NCBI GenBank assembly: GCA_044356305.1
Contig: JBIKWM010000006.1
Location: 1-64,000, forward strand
Source of the DNA: JBIKWM01 sp044356305
GTDB taxonomy: Bacteria > Bacteroidota > Bacteroidia > UBA10329
Length of the DNA: 64,000 nucleotides
Reading direction: 5' to 3'
Shown here: piece after piece, positions 34,110 through 42,026 of the stretch
Layout of the letters: every line of letters begins with the position of its first letter
How positions within the stretch are numbered: the first letter of the stretch is position 1
Translations under genes and position numbers: made by a program
Notes under the pieces: generated by a model
The model's database searches: none
Told to the model about the DNA's origin: nothing
Seen by the model: the letters and a program-made list of their open reading frames with translations, nothing else

Positions 34110-35168
34110 TCACGGCAAAGTGAAATTCAAACTGGCAGTGGCAGAGACACTTCCGGTCTCGGGCACGGTAAACGTTGTGTTAACCGTACTCACACGGTCG
34201 CCACTGCTGAAGTTGTCGTTGCCATCGGCATCGTACAGGGCATAGAGATAGTACTGGCCCGGGTGCATGAGGGTGAAACTAAAACTGCCCGCAGTGCTGC
34301 CCAGCCTCACGTAGCGCGAGCGGTATTTGAGGTTAGGCAGATTGAGCGAGAAACCGTTGATCAGCGGCTGGGTAGTGATGATGAGGTAGACCTTCTTGGC
34401 TGGATCGGGCACAAATCCGCCTGCAAAGGAATAGCTCACATCGGCCGTGCCCAAGTACGGTTGCACACCGTCCGGGAACGGGTCGTCAGTCAGGGAGAAA
34501 TACACCGCCTCGGCCCCGGTGAACGACCCGCTCATATCCATAGTCAGCATTTTCTTGGGAAATGCGAAATGACTGATCGTGGGCTGGCACGAGGTGGTGT
34601 CCTGTAGACGCGCCCTCCACTCCATGTGCAACGATGCGGTCTGTTGGGTGTTGTACCGATTGGTGTAGCAGCGCATAATGAGGCTGTCGCTGCGGAACTC
34701 AACGGTGGTGTATGCGCGGTCGGTTCCTTTTACAGCTTCGGCAAAGCGGTAATAGGCGGCATCGGGCGTCTCGTCCACGCTGTCGGCCATGAAATACGAT
34801 ACCCGCTTCTGTCCGGCAAACGAGCCCCCGTTGCGGAAAGCCACCTTGTAGGCGTTGTCGTGCTTGACGATGAAGAAGGATAGGAAGATATCGTTCTGAC
34901 TGTCGAGTTCGTTCTTGGCCGACACCTGACTCTCCGATATGGGGCGTATGTCCACGATCCATTCAGGATAGCCTCCCAAAGCCGTGGTGCTGCTCACCGG
35001 GCCGTTCCAGATACCGTTGATACGGTCCAGGATGCCGAACCCAAAGGTGTTCTCGATGTTTGGCTGTGGGTCGATGGGCGGATCGACATGCGGGTCGCCA
35101 TCGGTATCACAAGCACTTATCAATGCTGCGCATACAACCACAATTATCAAGAGATCATTTCTCATCAA
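34110..35168 (-). CDS. lipoprotein of unknown function
   Basis: A 352-residue lipoprotein with signal peptide and lipobox (LISAC, lipidated Cys near residue 20), followed by a short Asp/Pro-rich linker. The rest is beta-rich. A late GQYYLYALYDADGNDNFSSGD looks like the Ig-like calcium or dockerin-style strands seen in Bacteroidota DUF2141-type domains, but this is a weak similarity. It starts at the base next to the ppa stop codon, so it is probably co-transcribed with ppa. No function is assigned. Confidence 0.7.
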   Translation of the reverse strand: MMRNDLLIIVVVCAALISACDTDGDPHVDPPIDPQPNIENTFGFGILDRINGIWNGPVSSTTALGGYPEWIVDIRPISESQVSAKNELDSQNDIFLSFFIVKHDNAYKVAFRNGGSFAGQKRVSYFMADSVDETPDAAYYRFAEAVKGTDRAYTTVEFRSDSLIMRCYTNRYNTQQTASLHMEWRARLQDTTSCQPTISHFAFPKKMLTMDMSGSFTGAEAVYFSLTDDPFPDGVQPYLGTADVSYSFAGGFVPDPAKKVYLIITTQPLINGFSLNLPNLKYRSRYVRLGSTAGSFSFTLMHPGQYYLYALYDADGNDNFSSGDRVSTVNTTFTVPETGSVSATASLNFTLP

Positions 35169-35705
35169 TCAGTTGGTCCCGAATTTCTGCCGATAAAGAT
35201 CCAGGCTTTCCTGAACGATGCGCAGGGCATCAGTTTTGCCGAGAAAATCCTCGACCACCACCTCCTTATTCTCCAGTTTCTTGTAATCCTCAAAGAATCT
35301 GCGCACTTCAACCAAGGTGTGCGGAGGCAGTTGCTCCATGTCGTGTATGTGATTCACACTCATGTCGTGCAGCGCCACGGCAATGATCTTGTCATCGGCA
35401 TCGCCCTGGTCCACCATGCGCATCACGCCAATGACGCGGGCCTGCACCAGACATAGGTGCGGCAGAGGCACGCTCATAAGCACAAGGATGTCGAGCGGAT
35501 CCCTGTCGCCACAATAACTCTGCGGAATGAAACCGTAATTGGCCGGGTAATGCACGGCCGAAAAGAGCACACGGTCCAGTTTGAGCAGTCCGCTGGGTTT
35601 GTCTATCTCAAATTTTCCCTGACTGCCTTTGGGGATCTCAATAATGGCCGTCACTACCTCAGGGGCATCGGGGCCGGGTTGTACTTCGTGCCAAGGGTGC
35701 ATCAT
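35169..35705 (-). CDS. ppa: inorganic pyrophosphatase, family I
   Basis: Hydrolyses pyrophosphate to phosphate, driving biosynthetic reactions. It is 178 residues, normal for the bacterial soluble enzyme. The metal-binding motif is GDRDPLDILVL near residue 66, and YPANYGFIPQSYCGD and DLxxVPxHxLxEVRRFFEDYK-like parts (here QLPPHTLVEVRRFFEDYK) are typical. Two possible ATGs are adjacent at 35705 and 35702. A TACCTTCG box at 35735-35728 would give a leader of about 17 nt. Confidence 0.94.
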   Translation of the reverse strand: MMHPWHEVQPGPDAPEVVTAIIEIPKGSQGKFEIDKPSGLLKLDRVLFSAVHYPANYGFIPQSYCGDRDPLDILVLMSVPLPHLCLVQARVIGVMRMVDQGDADDKIIAVALHDMSVNHIHDMEQLPPHTLVEVRRFFEDYKKLENKEVVVEDFLGKTDALRIVQESLDLYRQKFGTN

Positions 35706-35727
35706 CGATTATTCTGGTGTGAGGCTC

Positions 35728-35735
35728 CGAAGGTA
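35728..35735 (-). promoter_or_regulatory. -7 promoter box for ppa
   Basis: TACCTTCG on the minus strand, one base from the consensus, 22 nt before the ppa start. No -33 TTG was seen. Confidence 0.35.
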
Positions 35736-35808
35736 GCTGCTGCCACCACGAACGAACATGACGCCATGGGTTCTGTTCCTTTGGATCACTCATCCATTGC
35801 CCCCTGAA

Positions 35809-36453
35809 ATGAAAAAGACCATGATGGTCATTGCGCTTGTGGCCGCCAGCTGCACCCAAGTAACCGCCCAGACCGACACCACTGCGTTTTACAACGTGAA
35901 CATGGCCCGCGAACGCATATCGCGCAACAGCATGATAGCGCTGGGCAGCTGGGGCGCGGCCAATATGGTGGCGGGTGGCATCGGTTGGGGACTGTCGGCC
36001 AAGGGCAGCACCGAGATGTACTTCCACCAGATGAACCTGTTCTGGAACGTGGTGAACGTAGGCATAGCCATACCAGGCTACATCAAGGCGCGAAGGCACA
36101 TGCGCCACCTGAAGTGGGACGCCTATTCCACCTTCAAGGATCAGCGGGGGCACGAGAATGTGTACCTGATCAACATGGCGCTCGATGTGGCTTACATGGG
36201 CACAGGGGTGTGGATGATGGAATATGCCGATGATGCCCCTGTACGGTGGCAACCGCTGCTCACGGGCTATGGCACCAGCCTGATCATGCAGGGCGGTTTC
36301 CTATTGGTAAATGACCTGGTGGTCTGGCTGGTGCACCGTGCCAATTGGCGCAGGCACGAGGCAGGCATATTCAGCGCCATGCAGTTCAACGGCTCCACCA
36401 TCACCATACCTATCACTGGCAAAAAGGGCCGCTTGCGCAGGACCGCTGAATAA
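35809..36453 (+). CDS. hypothetical membrane protein (DUF6992-like)
   Basis: Starting at ATG 35809 the protein has 214 residues, with a signal peptide or anchor (TMMVIALVAASCTQVTAQ), then RISRNSMIALGSWGAANMVAGGIGW, FHQMNLFWNVVNVGIAIPGY, a mid helix near 125-145 and GFLLVNDLVVWLVH. About four hydrophobic helices follow the signal. The pattern fits a small Bacteroidota family that I know as DUF6992, but I am not certain. An upstream ATG at 35758 adds 17 residues before the signal and is less likely. Function unknown. Confidence 0.6.
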   Translation: MKKTMMVIALVAASCTQVTAQTDTTAFYNVNMARERISRNSMIALGSWGAANMVAGGIGWGLSAKGSTEMYFHQMNLFWNVVNVGIAIPGYIKARRHMRHLKWDAYSTFKDQRGHENVYLINMALDVAYMGTGVWMMEYADDAPVRWQPLLTGYGTSLIMQGGFLLVNDLVVWLVHRANWRRHEAGIFSAMQFNGSTITIPITGKKGRLRRTAE

Positions 36454-36524
36454 ATAGGCCGATGTAACAAGTGACACACTTAGCGAGAAAAGCGCGGCTC
36501 AGGTTTGCTGCACTCAACTGCCAC

Positions 36525-36899
36525 ATGCGAATAGCCACCTTCCCCATCCTCACTGTTACCGCCATGGCCTTCATTTCATGTTCAGACGATGGCGGATCGA
36601 ACCAACAGTACATCGATGCGGCAGACTGCACAGGTGTGAGTGCCGCATATGCGACCGATGTGGCCCCTATCCTCAATGCTCGGTGTGCCACCTCGGGCTG
36701 CCACAGCGCAACGAGCGCACGCGAGGGACTCGACCTTTCGGGCTATGCCTCTTCCAAAGCAGCTTTTGACGATTTTGCCATTCTCTGCTCAGTGAATTTT
36801 GACTCCGGGTGCAACCGCATGCCGCAGGGAGGCAGCCAACTGTCGGACAGTGATATCCTCACGCTCACGTGCTGGGCCAAGAACGGTTTCGCCCAATAG
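36525..36899 (+). CDS. small lipoprotein with cytochrome c-like CX4CH motif
   Basis: A 124-residue protein from ATG 36525, with signal and lipobox (AFISC near residue 18). The body resembles short Bacteroidota c-type cytochromes: APILNARCATSGCHSATSAREGLDLSGY, a Met in NRMPQGG that could be the sixth ligand, and a closing SDILTLTCWAKNGF. The haem-site residues read C-ATSG-CH, four residues between the Cys instead of two. It may bind haem covalently in this variant form or be a non-haem relative. It lies between a membrane protein and an amine oxidase gene on the same strand. Confidence 0.6.
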   Translation: MRIATFPILTVTAMAFISCSDDGGSNQQYIDAADCTGVSAAYATDVAPILNARCATSGCHSATSAREGLDLSGYASSKAAFDDFAILCSVNFDSGCNRMPQGGSQLSDSDILTLTCWAKNGFAQ

Positions 36900-36973
36900 C
36901 GGGCTGGTCAATCAGGAACAATTCTATTCCTGACATTGCGTTGCTCTGAGCGCTTACCTAAGTGGTGCACGAC

Positions 36974-38353
36974 ATGCTGAACCGAAGGACATTTCTAAGA
37001 AGAGGTGCCAAGGCCATACCCATGGCGTTGCTGGCCCCATCATTGCTCACAGCGTGCCGCACGGAGACCAACGGCATACGAGTGGCGGTAATAGGTGCCG
37101 GGCTGGCCGGGCTGGCGGCAGCCCGCAAACTGCACAACGCGGGGTACGAGGTGGTGGTGTATGAGGCCGACTCGGTGATAGGTGGCCGCATCCGCACCGA
37201 TCGGAGCACAGATATCGAGTTCGACCTCGGAGCCAGTTGGATCCACGGGGTGAACGGAAACCCCATCAAGACCCTGGCTGATGATGCAGGTGCCCAGAGC
37301 ATAGAGAGCGATTTCTATGATGTGGCCTGCTACCGTGCTGGCGGGGTGCCAGTGCCTTTGGAAGAATTCATGGCCAAGGAAGAGGAATTCTATGCGGTGA
37401 TAAACAACCTGAGTGCATCGGGCGCTATTGGTACCGGATTCGAACAGGTTTTCCTCGCGCAGTACCCGCAATATGCCGATGACGACCTCATGCGCTTCTT
37501 CATTTCCAGCTATCTGACCTTCGATACGGGCGACCTCGACCTGCTCTCGTCTGCGCTGTATGACGAGGGCGAGGAATACGGTGGCGTGGAACGCATCATC
37601 GGAAACGGGTATGACCGATTGATCAATGAATTAGCCTCGGGTCTGGAAATAAGGACCAATGCGCCCCTACTCTCCATCGATACATCAGATGAAGAACTGA
37701 AAGCCGCCATTCAGATTTATCCAGGTACTATGTCTGGCCCCAGTAATGTCGTGTTCGACCATCTCATTCTGACCGTTCCGCTCGGGGTTCTAAAATCAGA
37801 AGGAGGAATCGGGTTCAATCCACCTCTTTCATCAACAAAACTGGAAGCCATTCAAAGTATAGGATTTAGCAGCGTGGAGAAGTTCCTGTTCCGCTGGGAG
37901 GCCACCTTCTGGGACGATGCCCTGTTTCTGGCCTTCGCCCCGGCCATTCCCGACCGGTTCAATTATTTCATCAACATGAACCGGGTGAAGGTAGGCAGCA
38001 ATGCCCTGATGACCTTCTGCTATGCCGATGAGGCCCGTGCATCCCTCTCCAAATCAGATGGCCAACTGATGGACGAGGTGATGGCCCATCTGAGCGAGAT
38101 GTACGGCAGCTCTATTCCCTATCCGTCCAAGGTGGTCAGGTCGAAGTGGGGACAGGAGCAGTTTACTGGCGGTGCGTACAGCTACACGGCCATGGGCACC
38201 CGCATGCATCATTTCGATGACCTGGCCGAACCCATTGGCACCAAGGTGTTCTTTGCCGGAGAACATACCGAGCGCGACTATTTCTCTACTGCCCACGGAG
38301 CTTACCTCAGCGGCATCCGTGAGGCCAACAGGATCATTGACCTGCATATCTGA
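36974..38353 (+). CDS. Tat-exported flavin-containing amine oxidase
   Basis: A 459-residue FAD-dependent oxidoreductase of the monoamine/polyamine oxidase group. The N-terminus has a twin-arginine signal (NRRTFLRRGAKA) followed by a lipobox-like LLTAC, suggesting Tat export with a lipid anchor. The FAD-binding motif is VAVIGAGLAGLAAARKL (about residues 39-55) followed by EADSVIGGRI, and GASWIHG is typical of polyamine oxidases. The C-terminus VFFAGEHTE closes the FAD site. Substrate is unknown. ATG 36974 is used because it starts the Tat signal. Confidence 0.88.
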   Translation: MLNRRTFLRRGAKAIPMALLAPSLLTACRTETNGIRVAVIGAGLAGLAAARKLHNAGYEVVVYEADSVIGGRIRTDRSTDIEFDLGASWIHGVNGNPIKTLADDAGAQSIESDFYDVACYRAGGVPVPLEEFMAKEEEFYAVINNLSASGAIGTGFEQVFLAQYPQYADDDLMRFFISSYLTFDTGDLDLLSSALYDEGEEYGGVERIIGNGYDRLINELASGLEIRTNAPLLSIDTSDEELKAAIQIYPGTMSGPSNVVFDHLILTVPLGVLKSEGGIGFNPPLSSTKLEAIQSIGFSSVEKFLFRWEATFWDDALFLAFAPAIPDRFNYFINMNRVKVGSNALMTFCYADEARASLSKSDGQLMDEVMAHLSEMYGSSIPYPSKVVRSKWGQEQFTGGAYSYTAMGTRMHHFDDLAEPIGTKVFFAGEHTERDYFSTAHGAYLSGIREANRIIDLHI

Positions 38354-38440
38354 AACCTTTCAGTTGTTGTCAATGGCGTAAAGCCGTGTCTGTCTCGGTA
38401 AGTGCCATCGGTAATTTCGCGCACCTATTCCGAACAGAAC

Positions 38441-38956
38441 ATGACCACCGACCTGACCCGATTCGCCGACTTGCCCGCTGATGCCCGTGTGTGGGTGTAC
38501 CAGTCTCAGCGACCATTGACGGCCGAGGAATGTTCGGGCGTGAGAAGCGCGGGCGATGATTTCATAGGCGGATGGGCCGCGCATGGCAAGAAACTGAATG
38601 CCCGGTTCGATGTGCTGTACGACCGGTTCATTGTGTTGGTGGTGGACGAGCGAAGTGCTGCGGCCAGCGGTTGTGGCATTGACGAGAGTGTGCGTTTCAT
38701 CCGTTCGCTTGCCGGGCAACTGGGCACCGACCTGCTCGAACGGCTCAACCTTGCATACCTGCGGCCCGATGGCAGCGTTGGGGCCGTACATGCCAACGCC
38801 CTGGCGGCCACTGTGGCCAATGGAGAGCTGAACGCGGACACAACGGTGTTCAATAACATGGTGACTACCAAGGCCGAACTGGAAACAAAATGGCGCATCG
38901 CCCTGCGCCACAGCTGGGCTGCAAGCCGTTTGGCGTCCCAGGGCGCAGGGGTGTGA
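38441..38956 (+). CDS. conserved Bacteroidota protein, often mislabelled ABC transporter ATPase
   Basis: A 171-residue cytosolic protein with no signal peptide or membrane segment. ARVWVYQSQRPLTAEE, FDVLYDRFIVLVVDE, ASGCGIDESVRFIRSL and TVFNNMVTTKAELE match a family common in Bacteroidota whose members are frequently labelled ABC transporter ATPase. There is no Walker A or ABC signature here, so that name is not supported. The function is unknown. It stands upstream of rpsO, which has its own promoter. Confidence 0.7.
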   Translation: MTTDLTRFADLPADARVWVYQSQRPLTAEECSGVRSAGDDFIGGWAAHGKKLNARFDVLYDRFIVLVVDERSAAASGCGIDESVRFIRSLAGQLGTDLLERLNLAYLRPDGSVGAVHANALAATVANGELNADTTVFNNMVTTKAELETKWRIALRHSWAASRLASQGAGV

Positions 38957-38990
38957 GCAACATGGTGCCTCACTTTCAGGCGCCAAGGTG

Positions 38991-39018
38991 TTGCGAATCT
39001 GAAAAACAACTACATTTG
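38991..39018 (+). promoter_or_regulatory. promoter for rpsO
   Basis: TTG at 38991-38993, an exact 17-bp spacer and TACATTTG at 39011-39018 give the best match in the window to the Bacteroidota consensus TTG-N17-20-TAnnTTTG. Transcription should start near 39024, 26 nt before the rpsO ATG. Confidence 0.7.
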
Positions 39019-39049
39019 CGCCCCGAAAAGAACAAGTAAAAGAGGACAG

Positions 39050-39316
39050 ATGTACCTGACTTCAGAAGTTAAGAAGGGAATCTTCGCAGCACAGGCAAGC
39101 GCCACCGATACCGGCAGCCCGGAGTCTCAGATTGCCCTATTCTCCCACCGTATCAACCACCTTACAGGCCACCTCAAGAAGAACCGCAAGGACTTCGGCA
39201 CCCAGCGTGCACTGGTGAATCTGGTTGGCAAAAGGCGCAGCCTGCTTGACTACCTCAAGCACAACGACATAGAGCGCTACCGCGCCATCATTAAGAAACT
39301 CGACCTCCGCAAGTGA
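39050..39316 (+). CDS. rpsO: 30S ribosomal protein S15
   Basis: Binds 16S rRNA early in 30S assembly. It is 88 residues, the normal length, with the family core TGSPESQIALFSHRINHLTGHLKKNRKDFGTQRAL and the C-terminal RSLLDYLKHNDIERYRAII. It has a strong promoter upstream and an AGAGGA-like purine stretch before the ATG. The rpsO-pnp order seen in many bacteria is kept here, although a hairpin between them suggests that most rpsO transcripts end before pnp. Confidence 0.97.
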   Translation: MYLTSEVKKGIFAAQASATDTGSPESQIALFSHRINHLTGHLKKNRKDFGTQRALVNLVGKRRSLLDYLKHNDIERYRAIIKKLDLRK

Positions 39317-39330
39317 GGTCGGAATGAGAG

Positions 39331-39368
39331 GAGAGAGGCAATTCCGAGCGGATTGCCTTTCTCTTTTC
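39331..39368 (+). terminator. hairpin terminator or processing site between rpsO and pnp
   Basis: A 12-bp stem (arms 39331-39342 and 39352-39363, one wobble pair) with a 9-nt loop, followed by TTTTC. In other bacteria the rpsO-pnp spacer has a terminator and RNase-cut hairpins, so this could serve either role. Confidence 0.6.
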
Positions 39369-39540
39369 TGCCCGTTTACAACCCAACGCCTGCAACACCT
39401 GTGGCACCCCTGAAAGGGTAATCAGGTTTTTGCACATGGCGGTGCCGCACATCAGGTAAGTCGGCACATCACCATTCAGTAACGGGCACAATCACCCAGA
39501 CATACAAGAAGGATCAATCAATTAAAAAGAGGAAAGTAAG

Positions 39541-41670
39541 ATGTACAACGCAGTGAAGAAGACAATGACCCTCGGTGGGCACACCATTGAGGTAGAGACT
39601 GGCAAACTGGCCAAACAGGCCGATGGAGCCGTGGTGGTCAAGATAGGCAACACCATGTTGCTGGCCACAGTGGTAGCCAACAAGGACGCCAAGGACGGGG
39701 TGGATTTCCTTCCGCTCACGGTAGATTACACCGAGAAATATGCCGCTGCCGGACGCTATCCGGGCGGTTTCTTCAAGCGCGAGAAGCGCCCATCGGATTA
39801 CGAGGTGCTCATTTCCCGCATGATAGACCGGGCCATGCGCCCCATGTTCCCCAGCGATTTCCATGCTGAGGTGCAACTGCTGGTGACGTTGATCAGTGCC
39901 GACAATGAGACGATGCCCGACAGCTATGCCGGATTCGCGGCATCGTGCGCCATTGCGGTGAGCGACATCCCCTTCGAAAGCCCCATCAGCGAAGTGCGCG
40001 TGGCCAAGATAGATGGCAGGTTCTGCATAAACCCTACCCGCAGCGAGCTGGAGAAAGCCACCCTCGAGATGATCGTGGCCGGCACCTACTCCGACATAAA
40101 CATGGTGGAGGGCGAGATGCACGAATGCAGTGAGCAGGAACTTGCTGAGGCCATCAAAGTGGCCCATGAGGCCATCAAGGCCCAGATCGACCTGCAGAAA
40201 TCTTTGGCGGCCGATGTCCCTAAGTCGCACACCAAGCGCACTTACAACCACGAGACCAACGATGCCGCTTTCAAACAGCGTGTGCAGGATGCGTGCTACG
40301 ACCAGTGCTATGAGATAGCCAAGCGCGCCTCGGCCAAGCAGGAGCGCTCTGATGCATTCGGTGCCGTGAAGGAAGGTTTCGTGGCCACCCTTAGCGATGA
40401 GGAAAAGGCCCAGTTCGGTGGCATGGTGGGCAAGTATTTCAAGAGCGCCATGAAGAAGGCGGTGCGCAACTGCGCCATCAACGAGCGTCAGCGCCTCGAT
40501 GGCCGGAGGCTTGATGAGGTACGCCCCATCTGGAGCGAGATCGATTACCTGCCGTCAACCCATGGTTCGGCCGTTTTCACACGTGGCGAGACACAATCCC
40601 TCACCACAGTGACCCTCGGTGGCAAACTCGATGAACAGAGCTACGACACCGCCATCATGGAAGGGTCGCAGAAATTCATGCTGCATTACAACTTCCCATC
40701 TTTCTCAACGGGCGAGGCCCGCATGAACCGTGGCGTAGGCCGCAGGGAGGTTGGGCACGGCAATCTGGCCGAGCGCGCCCTCAAAATGGTGCTGCCAGAC
40801 GAGAACCCTTACACCATCCGCGTGGTGAGCGACATCCTTGAGTCGAACGGCTCATCGAGCATGGCCACCGTATGCGCAGGGTCCATGGCCCTTATGGATG
40901 CCGGTGTGCAGATGAAAGGCGGAGTGTCGGGCATTGCCATGGGTCTGATCTACGAAGGCCCGGGCAAATACGCCATCCTCTCTGACATTCTGGGCGATGA
41001 GGACTTCCTTGGCGACATGGACTTCAAGGTGGCGGGTACCACCAAGGGCATCACAGCCGTGCAGATGGACATGAAGGTGGACGGCCTGCCCTACGAGGTA
41101 CTTGCAGAGGCCCTTGAACAGGCCAAACGCGGACGCCTGCACATATTGGGAGAGATGAACAAGACCATCAGCCAGCCCAATGCCGACTACAAGCCACATG
41201 CACCGCGCATCGTGTCGCTCATCATCCCTCGCGAGAGCATCGGAGCAGTGATAGGCCCAGGTGGCAAAATCATACAGGAGATGCAGCGCGACACCGGCAC
41301 CACCATCAACATTGAGGAGATCAACAACCAGGGCCATGTGTCGGTACTGGGTGTGAACAAGGACAGTGTGGACCGTGCCGTGGCAAAGATCCGTGCCATC
41401 ACCGCAGTGCCCGAGAAAGGCGCCATATACCGTGGCAAGGTGAAGAACATCATGGCCTTCGGGGCATTTGTTGAGATCATGCCCGGAAAGGACGGCCTGC
41501 TCCACATTTCGGAGATTGAGCATCGCAGACTCAACACCGTGGACGAGGTGCTGAAAGAAGGCGATGTGATAGATGTGAAACTGATAGAGATAGACGAGAA
41601 GACCGGCAAGCTGAAGCTGAGCCGCAAGGTGCTGCTGCCAAAGCCCGAAAGTGCACCGCAGCAGAACTGA
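39541..41670 (+). CDS. pnp: polyribonucleotide nucleotidyltransferase (PNPase)
   Basis: Phosphorolytic 3'-5' exoribonuclease of the RNA degradosome, 709 residues. Order of domains: first RNase PH (about 10-145), helical linker, second RNase PH (about 325-545, with FPSFSTGEARMNRGVGRREVGHG split in two motifs, and the catalytic ILGDEDFLGDMDFKVAG), KH domain (about 555-615, VIGPGGKIIQEM) and S1 domain (about 625-693, YRGKVKNIMAFGAFVEI). A purine-rich AAGAGGAAAG lies just before the ATG. It ends with a clear terminator. Confidence 0.97.
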   Translation: MYNAVKKTMTLGGHTIEVETGKLAKQADGAVVVKIGNTMLLATVVANKDAKDGVDFLPLTVDYTEKYAAAGRYPGGFFKREKRPSDYEVLISRMIDRAMRPMFPSDFHAEVQLLVTLISADNETMPDSYAGFAASCAIAVSDIPFESPISEVRVAKIDGRFCINPTRSELEKATLEMIVAGTYSDINMVEGEMHECSEQELAEAIKVAHEAIKAQIDLQKSLAADVPKSHTKRTYNHETNDAAFKQRVQDACYDQCYEIAKRASAKQERSDAFGAVKEGFVATLSDEEKAQFGGMVGKYFKSAMKKAVRNCAINERQRLDGRRLDEVRPIWSEIDYLPSTHGSAVFTRGETQSLTTVTLGGKLDEQSYDTAIMEGSQKFMLHYNFPSFSTGEARMNRGVGRREVGHGNLAERALKMVLPDENPYTIRVVSDILESNGSSSMATVCAGSMALMDAGVQMKGGVSGIAMGLIYEGPGKYAILSDILGDEDFLGDMDFKVAGTTKGITAVQMDMKVDGLPYEVLAEALEQAKRGRLHILGEMNKTISQPNADYKPHAPRIVSLIIPRESIGAVIGPGGKIIQEMQRDTGTTINIEEINNQGHVSVLGVNKDSVDRAVAKIRAITAVPEKGAIYRGKVKNIMAFGAFVEIMPGKDGLLHISEIEHRRLNTVDEVLKEGDVIDVKLIEIDEKTGKLKLSRKVLLPKPESAPQQN

Positions 41671-41695
41671 GCCTCGCCACTCACCCTTGTGATGT

Positions 41696-41729
41696 AAAGC
41701 CCTCCGCCCACAGCGGGGGGCTTTTTTTA
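41696..41729 (+). terminator. Rho-independent terminator after pnp
   Basis: A stem of about 10 bp (AGCCCTCCGC with GCGGGGGGCT, one G-T pair), a short CCACA loop and a run of seven T. It lies 26 bp after the pnp stop codon. Confidence 0.88.
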
Positions 41730-41769
41730 TCCTACAAAGAGCTTAACCCGGATCAATATCGATTGCACC

Positions 41770-41962
41770 GCACCGCAATACGGTGGCTCTGTACATCAAT
41801 ACGCAGGCTCCGCACATCAACGGGGCATATTGGTACTGCAACGGGGCATGTAGGTACCGCGACACGGCATTTACGTACCGCAATGTGGCATATACGTACC
41901 GCGATGCGGTATATACGTACTGCATTGTGGCGCCTCAGTAGCTCAACGCGCTGTCTCCGCAC
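41770..41962. repeat. degenerate tandem array, 21-bp period, GTAC/GCAC core
   Basis: A GTAC or GCAC core recurs at 41770, 41791, 41812, 41833, 41854, 41875, 41896, 41917, 41938 (as GTAG) and 41959, exactly 21 bp apart for ten units. Units in the centre are of the type GTACCGCAAT-GTGGCATATAC and are about 70-80% alike; the outer ones are more diverged. The period equals that of the arrays at 14892 and 49592, but the unit sequence differs from both. Confidence 0.9.
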
Positions 41963-42026
41963 ATCGAAGGGATTCTACAGGACTCGTGCTCCCCCTATGT
42001 CGCCTCTTTGCGAATAGGTGTGGGGC

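Larger units (their letters stand above)
41671..42026. other. 356-bp convergent spacer with terminator and second 21-bp array
   Basis: Between convergent pnp and the FISUMP gene. It holds the pnp terminator at 41696-41729 and the array at 41770-41962. The rest shows no gene; open frames across the array are artefacts of its period. Confidence 0.75.

Noticed and set aside
38441..38956. ABC transporter ATPase
   Set aside because: The common database label for this family is not supported; no Walker A, Walker B or ABC signature is present.
41753..42017. Heptapeptide-repeat frames across the second array
   Set aside because: Same reason: all frames are open because the period is a multiple of three, and the region lies beyond the pnp terminator.
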